Positions 6,722 through 15,663 are shown, counted from the stretch's first letter. The stretch: 64,000 bases of DNA from an uncultured Acidovorax sp. (GCA_913774955.1 CAJYKV010000027.1:186001-250000); one strand, 5' to 3'. The notes: generated by a model not told the origin, from the letters alone. Made by a program: numbers and translations.

Positions 6722-7777
6722 ATGCGCATCCGCTTCCTGAACCTGCTCCTCGTGTCCGCCGGCCTGCTGGCCGCCGCCGGCCCAGCCTCCGCACAGGACC
6801 AGGTCGTGAACCTGTACTCGGCACGCCACTACGCCACCGACGAGGCGCTCTACACCGGGTTCACGAAGGCCACCGGCATCAAGATCAACCGCGTGGACGC
6901 GGACGACGCGGGCATCATGGCGCGCCTCAAGGCCGAAGGCTCCGCCTCTCCGGCCGACGTGATCCTGCTGGTGGATGCCGCGCGCCTGTACCGCGGCGAG
7001 AAGGATGGCCTGTTCCTGCCCATCCATTCGAAGGTGCTCGAGGAGGCCATCCCGGCCAACCTGCGCGCGCGTCCGGCGGCGGACGGCGGCATCCCGTGGT
7101 TCGGGCTCTCCACGCGGGCACGGGTCATCGTGTACGACAAGGCAAGGGTGAACAAGGACGACGTGGACACCTACGAAGAACTGGGTGACCCGAAGAACAA
7201 GGGCCGGATCTGCATCCGCTCGGGCTCGCACCCCTACAACCTCAGCCTGTTCGGCGCGGTGACCGAGCACCTGGGCGAGCAGAAGGCCGAGGCCTGGCTC
7301 AAGGGCGTGGAGGCCAACCTCGCGCGTCCTCCGAAGGGCGGCGACACCGACCAGATCCGGGCCGTGGCGTCCGGCGAATGCGCGGTCGCCGTCACCAACA
7401 GCTACTACCTGGCCCGGATCATGCGGTCCGACAAGCCGGAAGACAAGGACGTGGCCAGCAAGGTCGCCGTGGTGTTCCCCAACCAGCAATCCTGGGGCAC
7501 GCACCTGAACATCGCGGGCGGCGCGGTGGCGCGCTACTCGAAGAACCAGGCCAACGCGGTCAAGTTCCTCGAATACCTCGCGAGCCCCGCGGCGCAGAAC
7601 TACTTCGCGAACGGCAACAACGAGTGGCCGGCGGCCAAGGGCGTGACCTCCGACAACCCGGCGCTGCGCGAGATGACCGGCGGCCAGCCGTTCAAGAGCG
7701 AGACGATCCCGATCAGCGCCGTGGGCGAGCACATGCCCAAGGTGCAGCAGATGCTGGACCGCGTGGGCTTCAAGTAA
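6722..7777 (+). CDS. Periplasmic Fe(III)-type ABC substrate-binding protein
   Basis: A 351-residue secreted protein of the FbpA/FutA/AfuA family. Residues 1-24 form a Sec signal peptide (MRIRFLNLLLVSAGL... ASA-QDQ). The mature part begins VVNLYSARHYATDEALY, the usual first strand, and NSYYLARI near residues 220-227 carries the paired Tyr residues that bind iron in this family. A binding protein of this type normally works with an FbpB permease and FbpC ATPase, but neither is adjacent: the gene is flanked by terminators at 6540 and 7824, so it appears to be an orphan unit. No Fur box was recognised. Start: ATG at 6722, where the signal peptide begins; a longer frame upstream lacks coding character. 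Confidence 0.9.
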   Translation: MRIRFLNLLLVSAGLLAAAGPASAQDQVVNLYSARHYATDEALYTGFTKATGIKINRVDADDAGIMARLKAEGSASPADVILLVDAARLYRGEKDGLFLPIHSKVLEEAIPANLRARPAADGGIPWFGLSTRARVIVYDKARVNKDDVDTYEELGDPKNKGRICIRSGSHPYNLSLFGAVTEHLGEQKAEAWLKGVEANLARPPKGGDTDQIRAVASGECAVAVTNSYYLARIMRSDKPEDKDVASKVAVVFPNQQSWGTHLNIAGGAVARYSKNQANAVKFLEYLASPAAQNYFANGNNEWPAAKGVTSDNPALREMTGGQPFKSETIPISAVGEHMPKVQQMLDRVGFK

Positions 7778-7823
7778 GCCGACAGCGCCCTGCCTCCCCT
7801 CCACGTGCCCCCAAGGGCGCGCC

Positions 7824-7851
7824 AGACAAGCCCGGCCCGCCGGGCTTGTCT
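7824..7851 (+). terminator. GC-rich hairpin after the iron-binding protein gene
   Basis: AGACAAGCCCGGC-CC-GCCGGGCTTGTCT forms a perfect 13-base stem. Only a weak T-rich tail (TGTCTGCTTTC) follows. It lies 47 bases after the stop codon and before the LiuR-like operator of the next gene. Confidence 0.7.
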
Positions 7852-7882
7852 GCTTTCGCGGCCGGCCTTTCTTCGCCGATAA

Positions 7883-7903
7883 TTGACGTTTACGTTAACG
7901 TCA
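7883..7903. promoter_or_regulatory. LiuR-like operator before the SDR gene
   Basis: TGACGTTTACGTTAACGTCA (7884-7903) is a near-palindrome 22 bases upstream of the SDR start codon. It closely resembles the site described for LiuR, a MerR-family repressor of branched-chain amino acid and acyl-CoA degradation in proteobacteria. The match is from memory of the motif, not a search. No merR-type gene is in the window, so control would be in trans. Confidence 0.6.
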
Positions 7904-7925
7904 TATCCAACAAGGAGACAGTTAC

Positions 7926-8684
7926 ATGGACATTCAGGGCAAGGTTTTCATCGTCACGGGCGGCGCATCGGGCCTGGGCGAAGGCACGGCGCGCATGCTG
8001 GCCGCACAGGGCGGCCGCGTCGTGATCGCGGACATGCAGGCCGACAAGGGCGAGGCCGTGGCGCGCGAGATCGGCGGCACCTTCCTGCGCTGCGACGTGA
8101 CCAGCGAGGCCGACGGGCAGGCGGTGGTGGCGCAGGCCGTGGCGCAGGGCAAGCTGATGGGCCTCGTCAACTGCGCGGGCATCGCGCCGGCCGAGAAGAC
8201 GGTGGGCAAGAACGGGGCGCATGGCCTGGCGCTGTTCGCCAAGACCGTGACCGTGAACCTGATCGGCAGCTTCAACATGATCCGCCTCGCGGCCGAGGCG
8301 ATGTCGCGCAATGAGCCCGAGGCGACGGGCGAGCGCGGCGTGCTCATCTCCACCGCCAGCGTGGCCGCGTACGACGGCCAGATCGGCCAGGCGGCCTATT
8401 CCGCCTCCAAGGGCGGCATCGTGGGAATGACGCTGCCGATCGCGCGCGACCTGGCGCGCAACGGCATCCGCAACATGACGATCGCCCCGGGCATTTTCGG
8501 CACGCCGATGCTGTTCGGCATGCCGCAGGAGGTGCAGGACGCGCTGGCGGCCGGAGTGCCCTTCCCCAGCCGGCTCGGCACGCCGGAAGACTATGCGCGA
8601 CTGGCACGCCACATCTTCGAGAACGACATGCTGAACGGCGAGGTGATCCGGCTGGACGGCGCGATCCGCCTCGCGCCGCGCTGA
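7926..8684 (+). CDS. SDR dehydrogenase, 3-hydroxyacyl-CoA dehydrogenase type-2-like
   Basis: A 252-residue cytosolic NAD-dependent short-chain dehydrogenase. The Rossmann motif TGGASGLG is at residues 11-18, NCAG (about 80-83) follows, and the catalytic set is Ser in [14 protein letters not shown], then YSASKGG (Tyr and Lys near 158-162). The tail [15 protein letters not shown] and [15 protein letters not shown] matches the HSD10/type-2 hydroxyacyl-CoA dehydrogenases that oxidise short branched 3-hydroxyacyl-CoAs in isoleucine breakdown. AAGGAG seven bases before the ATG is a strong ribosome site. The LiuR-like operator just upstream supports a role in branched-chain acyl-CoA catabolism (inference). 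It converges on the end of the long acyl-CoA gene run. Confidence 0.87.
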   Translation: MDIQGKVFIVTGGASGLGEGTARMLAAQGGRVVIADMQADKGEAVAREIGGTFLRCDVTSEADGQAVVAQAVAQGKLMGLVNCAGIAPAEKTVGKNGAHGLALFAKTVTVNLIGSFNMIRLAAEAMSRNEPEATGERGVLISTASVAAYDGQIGQAAYSASKGGIVGMTLPIARDLARNGIRNMTIAPGIFGTPMLFGMPQEVQDALAAGVPFPSRLGTPEDYARLARHIFENDMLNGEVIRLDGAIRLAPR

Positions 8685-8808
8685 GGCGGTAGGGTCGCCG
8701 CGCGGACGTGGCGGCCTCCGGGCGGGGTGCCGCGTTCCGTTTTTCTCGCCCCGCCCTGCCCCGTCTGCCCGCGTCGTTGCGTCGTCCGGGGCAGGCAGGC
8801 GGCGTCCG

Positions 8809-9726
8809 TCAGCCGGCTGCGCCGGGCTCCGCGCGCAGTTGCTCGCGCAGGCGCTGGCCGATGTCGGGCCGCTCCAGGAAGGGGTCCGGCGGGTTGCGCA
8901 CGGCCACGATGCTTTCCATGCGGCTCTGCACGTTGCCCAGCGCCTGGGGATGGCTGAAGAGATAGAACTGGTTGGCGGCGATGCCGTCCAACACCATCTG
9001 CGCCACTTCGGCCGCCGTGACCTTGCCGCTGCCCACGGCCTTGTCGGTCATCGCCTGGCCGATGAGCTGGCTGCGCGTCGGCGGCGCGGTGACTGCGTCC
9101 GGCCGGTTGCGCTCGCTGCGGCCGATGCCGGTGGGCACGAAGTACGGGCAGAGCACGCTGGCGCCGACCTGGTCGGTGACCAGGGCCAGATCCTGGTAGA
9201 GGGTTTCAGTGAGGCTGACCACCGCATGCTTGCTCACGTTGTAGATCCCCATGTTGGGCGGCGTGAGCAGGCCGGCCATGCTGGCGGTGTTGACGATGTG
9301 GCCGCGCCAGGCGGGATCCTGCCGCGCGGCGTCCAGCATCATCGGCGTGAAGAGGCGCACGCCGTGCACCACGCCCATGAGGTTCACGCCGAGCACCCAG
9401 TTCCAGTCGGCGACGGTGTTCTCCCACAGCAGCCCGCCGGCTCCCACGCCGGCGTTGTTGAAGACGAAGTGCGGCGCGCCGAAGCGTTCGCGCACATCGG
9501 CGGCGAGCTGCTCCATCTGCGTGGCGTCGGATACGTCCACGCGGCGGGCGAGCACGTCGGCGCCGGCGGCGCGCATTTCGGCCTCGGCCTGGTCGAGCGC
9601 GTCCTGCTGCACGTCCACCAGCACGAGGCGCATGCCGCGCCGCGCGCCGATGCGGGCGCATTCGAGCCCGAAACCCGATCCCGCGCCGGTGAGCACGGCG
9701 GTCTTTCCCTGGAAGTCTTCGATCAT
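8809..9726 (-). CDS. SDR family oxidoreductase
   Basis: A 305-residue classical short-chain dehydrogenase. TGAGSGFG (about 12-19) binds the cofactor, NNAGVGAGG follows near residue 90, and the catalytic residues are Ser in NTASMAGLLTPPNMG and Y-x-x-x-K in YNVSKHAVV. The C-terminal part after residue 225 is longer than in the smallest SDRs and matches the group often annotated near acyl-CoA genes. Its ATG overlaps the stop of the GST-like gene (ATGA), so the two are translationally coupled. It is the last gene of the minus-strand run; an 8-base inverted repeat (8755-8762 / 8788-8795) downstream may end transcription. The substrate is unknown. Confidence 0.88.
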   Translation of the reverse strand: MIEDFQGKTAVLTGAGSGFGLECARIGARRGMRLVLVDVQQDALDQAEAEMRAAGADVLARRVDVSDATQMEQLAADVRERFGAPHFVFNNAGVGAGGLLWENTVADWNWVLGVNLMGVVHGVRLFTPMMLDAARQDPAWRGHIVNTASMAGLLTPPNMGIYNVSKHAVVSLTETLYQDLALVTDQVGASVLCPYFVPTGIGRSERNRPDAVTAPPTRSQLIGQAMTDKAVGSGKVTAAEVAQMVLDGIAANQFYLFSHPQALGNVQSRMESIVAVRNPPDPFLERPDIGQRLREQLRAEPGAAG

Positions 9727-10676
9727 GGTGCTTTTGTCTCCGTGGTGGTGAGCGTGTAGCCGATGCGCGGGAAATGCACGTGGAGCAGGCCCGCGCGCGG
9801 GTCGGTGCGGGCCACCGTGTAGCGCGTGCGCGTGGCGGCCACGAGCACGCCCTCGGTGGGTTCGGGGCCGAAGCTCTCGGCGGCGATGGCCACGCGGGTG
9901 CCGAGCGCGATGCCGTGCTCGTCCTGGAAGACGTCGTCCACGAGCGGCAGCGGCTCGGCGTTGGCGGCCACCGTGATCGCATCCTGCGACGAGAATTTCT
10001 CCATGCGGCCGTGGCCGATGGCGGCGATGCGGTCCATCCACTCCAGCACGGCGGGGGTGGCCTTGAAGATGTCTGCCATCACCGGCACGCACTGCCGCGT
10101 GAACCAGAGCGGGTGGTAGGCGGCGACGTCGGCCACGCAGGGCTCGGCGCCGAACAGGAAATCATGTTCCTCCACCATATGGGCGATGCGCCGCAGGTAG
10201 GAGCGGTAGGCCGCCGTGGCGTCCGCGGGGCGCAGGCGTTGCATGCCGCCGCTCATGGCCTTGCGGTCGGCGCCGAAGGCCTGCGCGGCGGCGGGCGGCA
10301 GGTTCGCGAACAGCTCCGCCGCGCCCCGCGGCTGCAGGTTGTAGGCCATCGCGGTCCAGAACAGCGTGCTGTCGGCCCATTGGGCGAAGACGCGCACGGC
10401 GCCCTTGAGGGCGGGCGGGTAGAGCACGGGCTCGGGCTGGATGTGCTCCAGCACGTCGCAGATCAGGGCCGTGTCGCAGTAGATGTCCGCGCCGATCTGC
10501 AGGAACGGCGTGCGCCGGTAGCCGCCCGTGAGCGCGACCACGTCGGGCTTGGGCGCGATGCTCGGCACGATGACCGACTTCCACGCGAGCTGCTTGTAAC
10601 CCAGCGCGAGGCGGATCTTTTCGGAGAACGGCGACGAGGGGTAGTGGTGCAGGATGGGTTCGGGCGAAGCGGTCAT
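9723..10676 (-). CDS. Glutathione S-transferase family protein
   Basis: A 317-residue cytosolic protein. Residues 8-85 form the thioredoxin-like GST N domain (LHHYPSSPFSEKIRLALGYK, with the SPFSEK segment where glutathione S-transferases place their Ser/Cys), with the cis-Pro region TPFLQIG and DTALICDVLE. Residues 100-210 are the helical C domain. The last 90 residues (from about 225) are an extra beta-rich extension (LVDDVFQDEHGIALGTRVAI) absent from ordinary GSTs, so the protein is about 100 residues longer than usual. It overlaps the following SDR gene by ATGA, implying joint expression. A role in acyl or xenobiotic metabolism is only inferred from neighbours. Confidence 0.83.
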   Translation of the reverse strand: MTASPEPILHHYPSSPFSEKIRLALGYKQLAWKSVIVPSIAPKPDVVALTGGYRRTPFLQIGADIYCDTALICDVLEHIQPEPVLYPPALKGAVRVFAQWADSTLFWTAMAYNLQPRGAAELFANLPPAAAQAFGADRKAMSGGMQRLRPADATAAYRSYLRRIAHMVEEHDFLFGAEPCVADVAAYHPLWFTRQCVPVMADIFKATPAVLEWMDRIAAIGHGRMEKFSSQDAITVAANAEPLPLVDDVFQDEHGIALGTRVAIAAESFGPEPTEGVLVAATRTRYTVARTDPRAGLLHVHFPRIGYTLTTTETKAP

Positions 10677-10746
10677 GGCATCTCCTGGACAGGGGTTGGC
10701 GGCGTGTGTCGCGGCAGGCAGCGCAGCGGAAGAAGGAACGCCGAGG

Positions 10747-11217
10747 CTACGCCGGTGCCGCGGGCGGCGTCCACAGCATCTCCACGTGGGGAATGCCGTC
10801 TTCGAGGTATTCGCCCGAGACGGTCGTGAAGCCCACCTCGCCGTAGAAGCGCTGCAAGTGGGCCTGCGCGCTGATGCGCACCGCCCTGCCGGGCCAGGCC
10901 GCCGCACAGCGGGCGAGCCCCTCGCGCACCAGGGCGCGGCCGGCGCCGGTGCCGCGCGCTTCCGGTGCGGTCACTACGCGGCCGATGGACGGCTCGGGGT
11001 AGTTCACTCCGGGATCGGCGACGCGCAGCGTGGCCAGCAGCGGCCCGCCGGGCGCAGCGCGGCCCAGCAGGTGCCAGGACGATTTGTCGGCATCGTCCGG
11101 ATCCTGGTAGGGCCCCTGCTCCAGGATGAACACGCGGCAGCGCAGCGCGAGGGCGTCGTGCAGCGCGTGCACGCCCATGTCGTCGAAACGCGACCAGTGC
11201 CAGTGCAGGGCTGCCAC
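10747..11217 (-). CDS. GNAT N-acetyltransferase, ElaA family
   Basis: A 156-residue acetyl-CoA-dependent acyltransferase. The motif LRCRVFILEQGPYQDPDDAD near residues 26-45 is typical of ElaA, VRGTGAGRAL-type acetyl-CoA binding appears as TAPEARGTGAGRALV (about 88-102), and the end YGEVGFTTVSGEYLEDGIPHVEM is the conserved ElaA tail. No ATG is available at the right place; GTG at 11217 is chosen, two bases after the stop of the MDR reductase gene, which implies coupling. The biological substrate of ElaA proteins is not known. Confidence 0.86.
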   Translation of the reverse strand: MAALHWHWSRFDDMGVHALHDALALRCRVFILEQGPYQDPDDADKSSWHLLGRAAPGGPLLATLRVADPGVNYPEPSIGRVVTAPEARGTGAGRALVREGLARCAAAWPGRAVRISAQAHLQRFYGEVGFTTVSGEYLEDGIPHVEMLWTPPAAPA

Positions 11218-11219
11218 GC

Positions 11220-12236
11220 TCAGACCAGCTTCACCAGTTGCTTGCCGAAGTTCTTGCCCTTGAGCAGGCCCAGGAAGGCCTCGGGTGCGGCGGCGATGCC
11301 GTCGGCCACCGTCTCGCGCGGGCGCAGCTTGCCGGAGCCGACGAGGCCGCCGAGTTCCTTGAGCGCCTCGGGCCAGATCTCCATGTGCTCGCTCACGATG
11401 AAGCCCTGCACCTTCATGCGGTTGACGAGGATGAGGGCCGGGTTCTGCAGCGGCAGCGGCTGGCCGTCGTAGCCGGCGATCATGCCGCACACGGCCACGC
11501 GCGCGAACGCGTTGGCACGCAGCAGCACCGCGTCGAGGATGTAGCCGCCGACGTTCTCGAAGTAGCCGTCGATGCCGTTCGGGCAGGCTTCCTTCAGGGC
11601 CTTGGACATGGCTTTCAGGTCGCCGTGCTCGCGGTGGTCGATGCAGGCGTCGAAGCCCAGTTCTTCGGTGGCGTAGCGGCACTTCTCCGTGCCGCCGGCA
11701 ATGCCCACCACGCGGCAGCCGCGCGCCTTGGCCAGCGCGGCGAAGGCGCTGCCCACGGCGCCGGTCGCGGCGCTGACCACCACGGTCTCGCCCGCCTTGG
11801 GCTCGATGATCTTGACCAGCCCATACCAGGCGGTCACGCCGGGCATGCCCACGGCGCCGAGGTAGTGCGAGAGCGGCACGTGGGTGGTGTCCACCTTGCG
11901 CAGCATGCCGGGCTCGTTGCCGTCCACCACGCCGTATTCCTGCCAGCCGCCCATGCCGACGACCTTGTCGCCCACGGCGTACTTGGGATGGCGGCTTTCC
12001 ACCACTTCGCCCACCGTGCCGCCGATCATCACCTCGCCCAGCGGCTGCGATGCGGCGTAGCTCTTGCTGTCGTTCATGCGCCCGCGCATGTAGGGGTCGA
12101 GGCTCAGGTAGTGGTGGCGCACGAGCACCTGGCCGTCCTGCAGTTCGGGCGTGTCGGTGGCGACGAGCTTGAAATTGCCGGTGGTGGCCTCGCCCTGGGG
12201 GCGGTTGTCCAGAAGGATCTGCTGGTTGCGGGGCAT
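11220..12236 (-). CDS. NADP-dependent MDR-family oxidoreductase (CurA/YncB-like)
   Basis: A 338-residue zinc-independent medium-chain reductase. The N-terminal segment HHYLSLDPYMRGRMNDSKSY (about 41-60) is the signature of the leukotriene B4 12-hydroxydehydrogenase/CurA group, and VVVSAATGAVGSAFAALAK (about 151-169) is the nucleotide-binding turn (AATGAVG). Such enzymes reduce the double bond of alpha,beta-unsaturated ketones with NADPH. It is in the same direction as the acyl-CoA genes around it and directly precedes the GNAT gene. Length and motifs fit the family with no anomalies. The physiological substrate is not evident. Confidence 0.92.
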   Translation of the reverse strand: MPRNQQILLDNRPQGEATTGNFKLVATDTPELQDGQVLVRHHYLSLDPYMRGRMNDSKSYAASQPLGEVMIGGTVGEVVESRHPKYAVGDKVVGMGGWQEYGVVDGNEPGMLRKVDTTHVPLSHYLGAVGMPGVTAWYGLVKIIEPKAGETVVVSAATGAVGSAFAALAKARGCRVVGIAGGTEKCRYATEELGFDACIDHREHGDLKAMSKALKEACPNGIDGYFENVGGYILDAVLLRANAFARVAVCGMIAGYDGQPLPLQNPALILVNRMKVQGFIVSEHMEIWPEALKELGGLVGSGKLRPRETVADGIAAAPEAFLGLLKGKNFGKQLVKLV

Positions 12237-12303
12237 GGGGAAACTCCTTTTCGGGGGTGGATGCGGGCGTGGTGCGGGGCGCGGTGCGCCCCGGGCGGCT
12301 GGG

Positions 12304-12735
12304 TCAGTCGGTGGGCACGGCGGCCGCCGGCTGGGCCGGGCGCGCCATGTACTTGAAGGTGCCGGTGGCGTGGCTGCACAGCCGCCCTTCGGCGTCGTAG
12401 ATGCTGGCCTCGGTGAACGCGAGCGACTTCGTGCGGTGCAGGAGCTTGCCGCGCGCCACGAGCGGCCCGCGCGCGGCGGACATGAAGCTGGTCTTCATCT
12501 CGATGGTGACCACGCCGATGTCGTCGGGCACCTCGCTGCGCGCAGCGGTGGCCATGGCGACATCCATGAGCGCCATGGTCGCGCCGCCGTGCGTGACGGC
12601 GAAGGAATTGAGGTGCTCCGCCTGCGCGGTGTAGCGCAGTTCGGATTCGCCGGCCTCCATGCGGTGCAGGGTGAAGCCGAGGTGGCTGACAAAGGGGATT
12701 TCGACACCGAAACTCAACACGGGACAAGACTCCAT
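12304..12735 (-). CDS. PaaI-type hotdog-fold thioesterase
   Basis: A 143-residue cytosolic protein with the single hotdog fold. The motif NSFAVTHGGATMALMDVAMATAA (about residues 43-65) contains the HGG turn followed by the catalytic Asp of the PaaI/YbgC-like thioesterases that release CoA from acyl or aryl thioesters. It lies between the SDR gene (gap 76 bases) and the MDR reductase (gap 67 bases) on the same strand, so it is likely one unit with them and may protect CoA pools during acyl-CoA degradation (inference). The start ATG at 12735 gives the normal length. Confidence 0.87.
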   Translation of the reverse strand: MESCPVLSFGVEIPFVSHLGFTLHRMEAGESELRYTAQAEHLNSFAVTHGGATMALMDVAMATAARSEVPDDIGVVTIEMKTSFMSAARGPLVARGKLLHRTKSLAFTEASIYDAEGRLCSHATGTFKYMARPAQPAAAVPTD

Positions 12736-12811
12736 CAGGAACAGGGAACCGGCAGCATAGCGAAGGCGGCGCTGGCTGCCCGCGCAGGGGCCGCCGCGCC
12801 GCGGGGCCGCG

Positions 12812-13603
12812 TCAGCCGCCCGTCACCACGCTCACGCCGCCGTCGACGGCCAGCCACTGGCCGGTGATGTGCTTGCCGGCGTCGGACGCGTAGAGCAGGC
12901 ACAGGCCCTTGAGGTCTTCGTCGTCGCCCAGGCGGCGCAAAGGGGCGTGCTCGGCCATCTTCTGCTCGCCCAGCGTCTCGATCAGTACCGAGGCCATCTT
13001 GGTCTTGAAGAAGCCCGGGCAGATCGCGTTCACGTTGATGCCGTACACGCCCCACTCCGCCGCCAGCGCGCGCGTGAAGTTGATCACCGCGCCCTTGGAG
13101 GTGTTGTAGGCGATGGTCTTCATCTGGATGGGGTTGCCGCCCAGCCCGGCGATGGACGCCACGTTGATGATGCGGCCGCTCTTGCGCGGGATCATGCTGT
13201 GCTTGGCGATGGCCTGCGACAGCAGGAAGTATCCGCGCACGTTGAGGTTCATCACCTTGTCCCAGGCGGCGGTCGGATGGTCTTCCGCCGCGGCGCCCCA
13301 GCTCGCGCCGGCGTTGTTCACGAGGATGTCGACGTCGCCCATGCGCTGCAGGGTTTCCTGCGCGAGGCGCTGGATGTCGGCCTCCTGTCCGCAGTCGGCG
13401 GCGATCCAGCGCGCGTCGATCCCGGCGGCCTGCAGCGTGGCCGCGGACTCTTCCAGATCGGCCGCCTTGCGGGACGTCAGCATGATCTTCGCGCCGGCCT
13501 CGCCGAGCGCCTGGGCGATCTGCAGCCCGAGGCCGCGCGAGCCGCCGGTGACGAGGGCAGTCTTGCCGGAAAGATCGAAAAGTTGCTGGACCGTGCGGGT
13601 CAT
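12812..13603 (-). CDS. SDR family oxidoreductase (3-oxoacyl reductase-like)
   Basis: A 263-residue short-chain dehydrogenase: TGGSRGLG (about 19-26), NNAG near residue 96, catalytic Ser in INVASIAGLGG, YNTSKGA (Tyr and Lys about 167-171), and the tail SDAGKHITGQWLAVDGGVSVV usual for FabG-like and gluconate-type SDRs. It follows the acyl-CoA dehydrogenase gene by about 100 bases in the same direction. A role in reducing or oxidising a hydroxyacyl intermediate is plausible; the substrate cannot be deduced. Confidence 0.88.
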   Translation of the reverse strand: MTRTVQQLFDLSGKTALVTGGSRGLGLQIAQALGEAGAKIMLTSRKAADLEESAATLQAAGIDARWIAADCGQEADIQRLAQETLQRMGDVDILVNNAGASWGAAAEDHPTAAWDKVMNLNVRGYFLLSQAIAKHSMIPRKSGRIINVASIAGLGGNPIQMKTIAYNTSKGAVINFTRALAAEWGVYGINVNAICPGFFKTKMASVLIETLGEQKMAEHAPLRRLGDDEDLKGLCLLYASDAGKHITGQWLAVDGGVSVVTGG

Positions 13604-13706
13604 GTGCGTGTCTCCTGTCGTCGGTTATGGGGTTCGCGGGGCATTGTGCGGGGCGAGCCGGCAGCGGCTTGTCGCGTGCGTGATCGGAGCGGCGCCGCCC
13701 GCCGGA

Positions 13707-15593
13707 TCAGAAACCGTCTTCGCGCATCTCGGCGCAGGTCATGTCCCGCGTGCGGACCACGTTCAGCCACGCGCCGATCTTCGGCAGCTCGTAGCGGAAG
13801 AAGTAGCGCATGGCGCCCAGGCGCCCCGCATCGGCGGGCTGCGTCGGCTGCTCGCCTGCGTTCGTGCGGGCCAGCACGGCGACGGCCAGATCGAGCCAGA
13901 TCCAGGCGAGCACCATGTGCCCGGCCGCCTGCATGTAGGGCACCGCATTGGCCAGTGCTTCCGCGGGCTCGCCCGTGGCCCAGGCGGCCTTGGTGGCGGC
14001 GCCGACCTCGGCCAGCGCGCGTGCGAGCTCGTTGGCGTGCGCGGCGAGATCGGGATGCTCCATCGCGCGCTGGATGGTGGCGTTCACGCGCCCTGCCAGC
14101 AATTGCAGCCCGCGGCCGCCTTCCATCACCACCTTGCGGCCCAGCAGGTCCATCGCCTGGATGCCATGGGTGCCTTCGTGGATCATGTTGAGGCGGTTGT
14201 CGCGCCAGTACTGCTCCACCGGGAAATCGCGCGTGTAACCGTAGCCGCCGTGGATCTGGATGGCCAGGGAGTTGGCCTCCAGGCACCACTCGCTGGGCCA
14301 GCTCTTGGCGATCGGCGTGAGCACTTCGAGCAGCAGGCGGGCTTCGTCGGCGGCCTGCGCGTCGCCCGTGTGCTGTTCGTCCACCAGGCGCGCGCAGTAC
14401 AGGTTGAGCGCGAGCGCGCCTTCACCGTAGCTCTTCTGCGCGAGCAGCATGCGGCGGATGTCGGCATGCTCGATGAGCCGTACCGGCGGCGCGGACGCAT
14501 CCTTGGCGGCCTTGCCCGCGGCGCCGGCCACGTGGGAGACGATCGGCCGGCCCTGGGTGCGCTCGCGGGCATAGTCCAGGCTCGCGTAGTAGCCCGCCAG
14601 GCCCAGCATGGTGGCCGCCATGCCGATGCCGATGCGCGCCTCGTTCATCATGTGGAACATGCAGCGCAGGCCCTCGCCGGGCTTGCCCACGAGGTAGCCG
14701 ATGGCGCCCGCGCCGCCGCGCACCGGGTAGCGGCCCTCGCCGAAGTTGAGCAGCGTGTTGGTGGTGCCGCGCCAGCCCAGCTTGTGGTTGAGGCCCGCCA
14801 GCGCCACGTCGTTGCGCTCGCCGGTCAGCCGGCCCTCCTCGTCCACCAGCCGCTTGGGCACGATGAACAGCGAGATGCCCTTCACGCCCGGCACCAGCTT
14901 GCCGTCCGGCCCGGGAATCTTGGCGAGCACGAGGTGCACGATGTTCTCGGTGAGCTCGTGGTCGCCCGAGCTGATCCACATCTTGTTGCCGGTGAGGCGG
15001 TAGCGCGGGCCGAGCGCATCGTCCTCGAAGCCGGTTCCGTCCGGCACGGCGCGCGTGGCCACGTCGGAGAGCGACGAGCCCGCCTGCGGCTCCGACAGGC
15101 ACATGGTGCCGGCCCAGCGGCCGTTGAATTCATTGAGCGCGAACACTTCCTTCTGCTTCGCCGTGCCGTGCGCCATCAGCAGGTTCGCGTTGCCGGCAGT
15201 GAGCAGGTTGGAGCCGATGCTGATCGATGCCACCGCGAAGAAGCTGTTGGCCGCGGCCTCCACGGTGTAGGGCAGCTGCATGCCGCCCACGTCGTAGTCC
15301 TGCGCGGCACTGAGCAGGCCCGATTCGGCATAGGCGCGGCGCGCCTCGTAGGTGGCCTGCGGCAGCACCACGCGCAGCGTGCCGTCGGGCTCGGTGACGG
15401 TGTGCGGCTCCTCGGTGTCGACGAGGCGGTTGAACGGCGCGTACTTCTCGCGCGCGATGCGCTCGCAGGTGTCGAGCACGGCGTCGAAGGTTTCGCGCGA
15501 ATGGTCGGCGAAGCGCTCGCGCGGCGTGAGCGCGTCGGCCTGCAGCCAGTCGTGGAGCAGGAAATCGAGGGTGGAGCGGAGGGGCGTCGTCAT
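13707..15593 (-). CDS. Acyl-CoA dehydrogenase (long, DmdC/AidB-like form)
   Basis: A 628-residue FAD enzyme that desaturates acyl-CoA. Domain order: an extra N-terminal helix block (1-75), ACAD N domain, middle domain with MCLSEPQAGSSLSDV (about 164-178) and KMWISSGDHE, then the C domain with GGYGYTRDFPVEQYWRD (about 455-471) and a C-terminal extension typical of the about 600-residue class used for 3-methylthiopropanoyl-CoA or medium/long chains. The start ATG at 15593 follows the terminator that ends the fadBA-like pair (15664-15701), so it probably has its own promoter or depends on read-through. Chain-length preference is unknown. Confidence 0.93.
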   Translation of the reverse strand: MTTPLRSTLDFLLHDWLQADALTPRERFADHSRETFDAVLDTCERIAREKYAPFNRLVDTEEPHTVTEPDGTLRVVLPQATYEARRAYAESGLLSAAQDYDVGGMQLPYTVEAAANSFFAVASISIGSNLLTAGNANLLMAHGTAKQKEVFALNEFNGRWAGTMCLSEPQAGSSLSDVATRAVPDGTGFEDDALGPRYRLTGNKMWISSGDHELTENIVHLVLAKIPGPDGKLVPGVKGISLFIVPKRLVDEEGRLTGERNDVALAGLNHKLGWRGTTNTLLNFGEGRYPVRGGAGAIGYLVGKPGEGLRCMFHMMNEARIGIGMAATMLGLAGYYASLDYARERTQGRPIVSHVAGAAGKAAKDASAPPVRLIEHADIRRMLLAQKSYGEGALALNLYCARLVDEQHTGDAQAADEARLLLEVLTPIAKSWPSEWCLEANSLAIQIHGGYGYTRDFPVEQYWRDNRLNMIHEGTHGIQAMDLLGRKVVMEGGRGLQLLAGRVNATIQRAMEHPDLAAHANELARALAEVGAATKAAWATGEPAEALANAVPYMQAAGHMVLAWIWLDLAVAVLARTNAGEQPTQPADAGRLGAMRYFFRYELPKIGAWLNVVRTRDMTCAEMREDGF

Positions 15594-15663
15594 GCGGCAA
15601 ATTATGGAAGCGGGCCGCGGCGCGCAGTGTCTGCTGCGTGACGTGGCCGCGCGGAGGTGCTGC

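Noticed and set aside
13113-15641. 842-codon open frame on the plus strand
   Set aside because: Antisense of the acyl-CoA dehydrogenase; a GC-rich shadow without start signals or family features.
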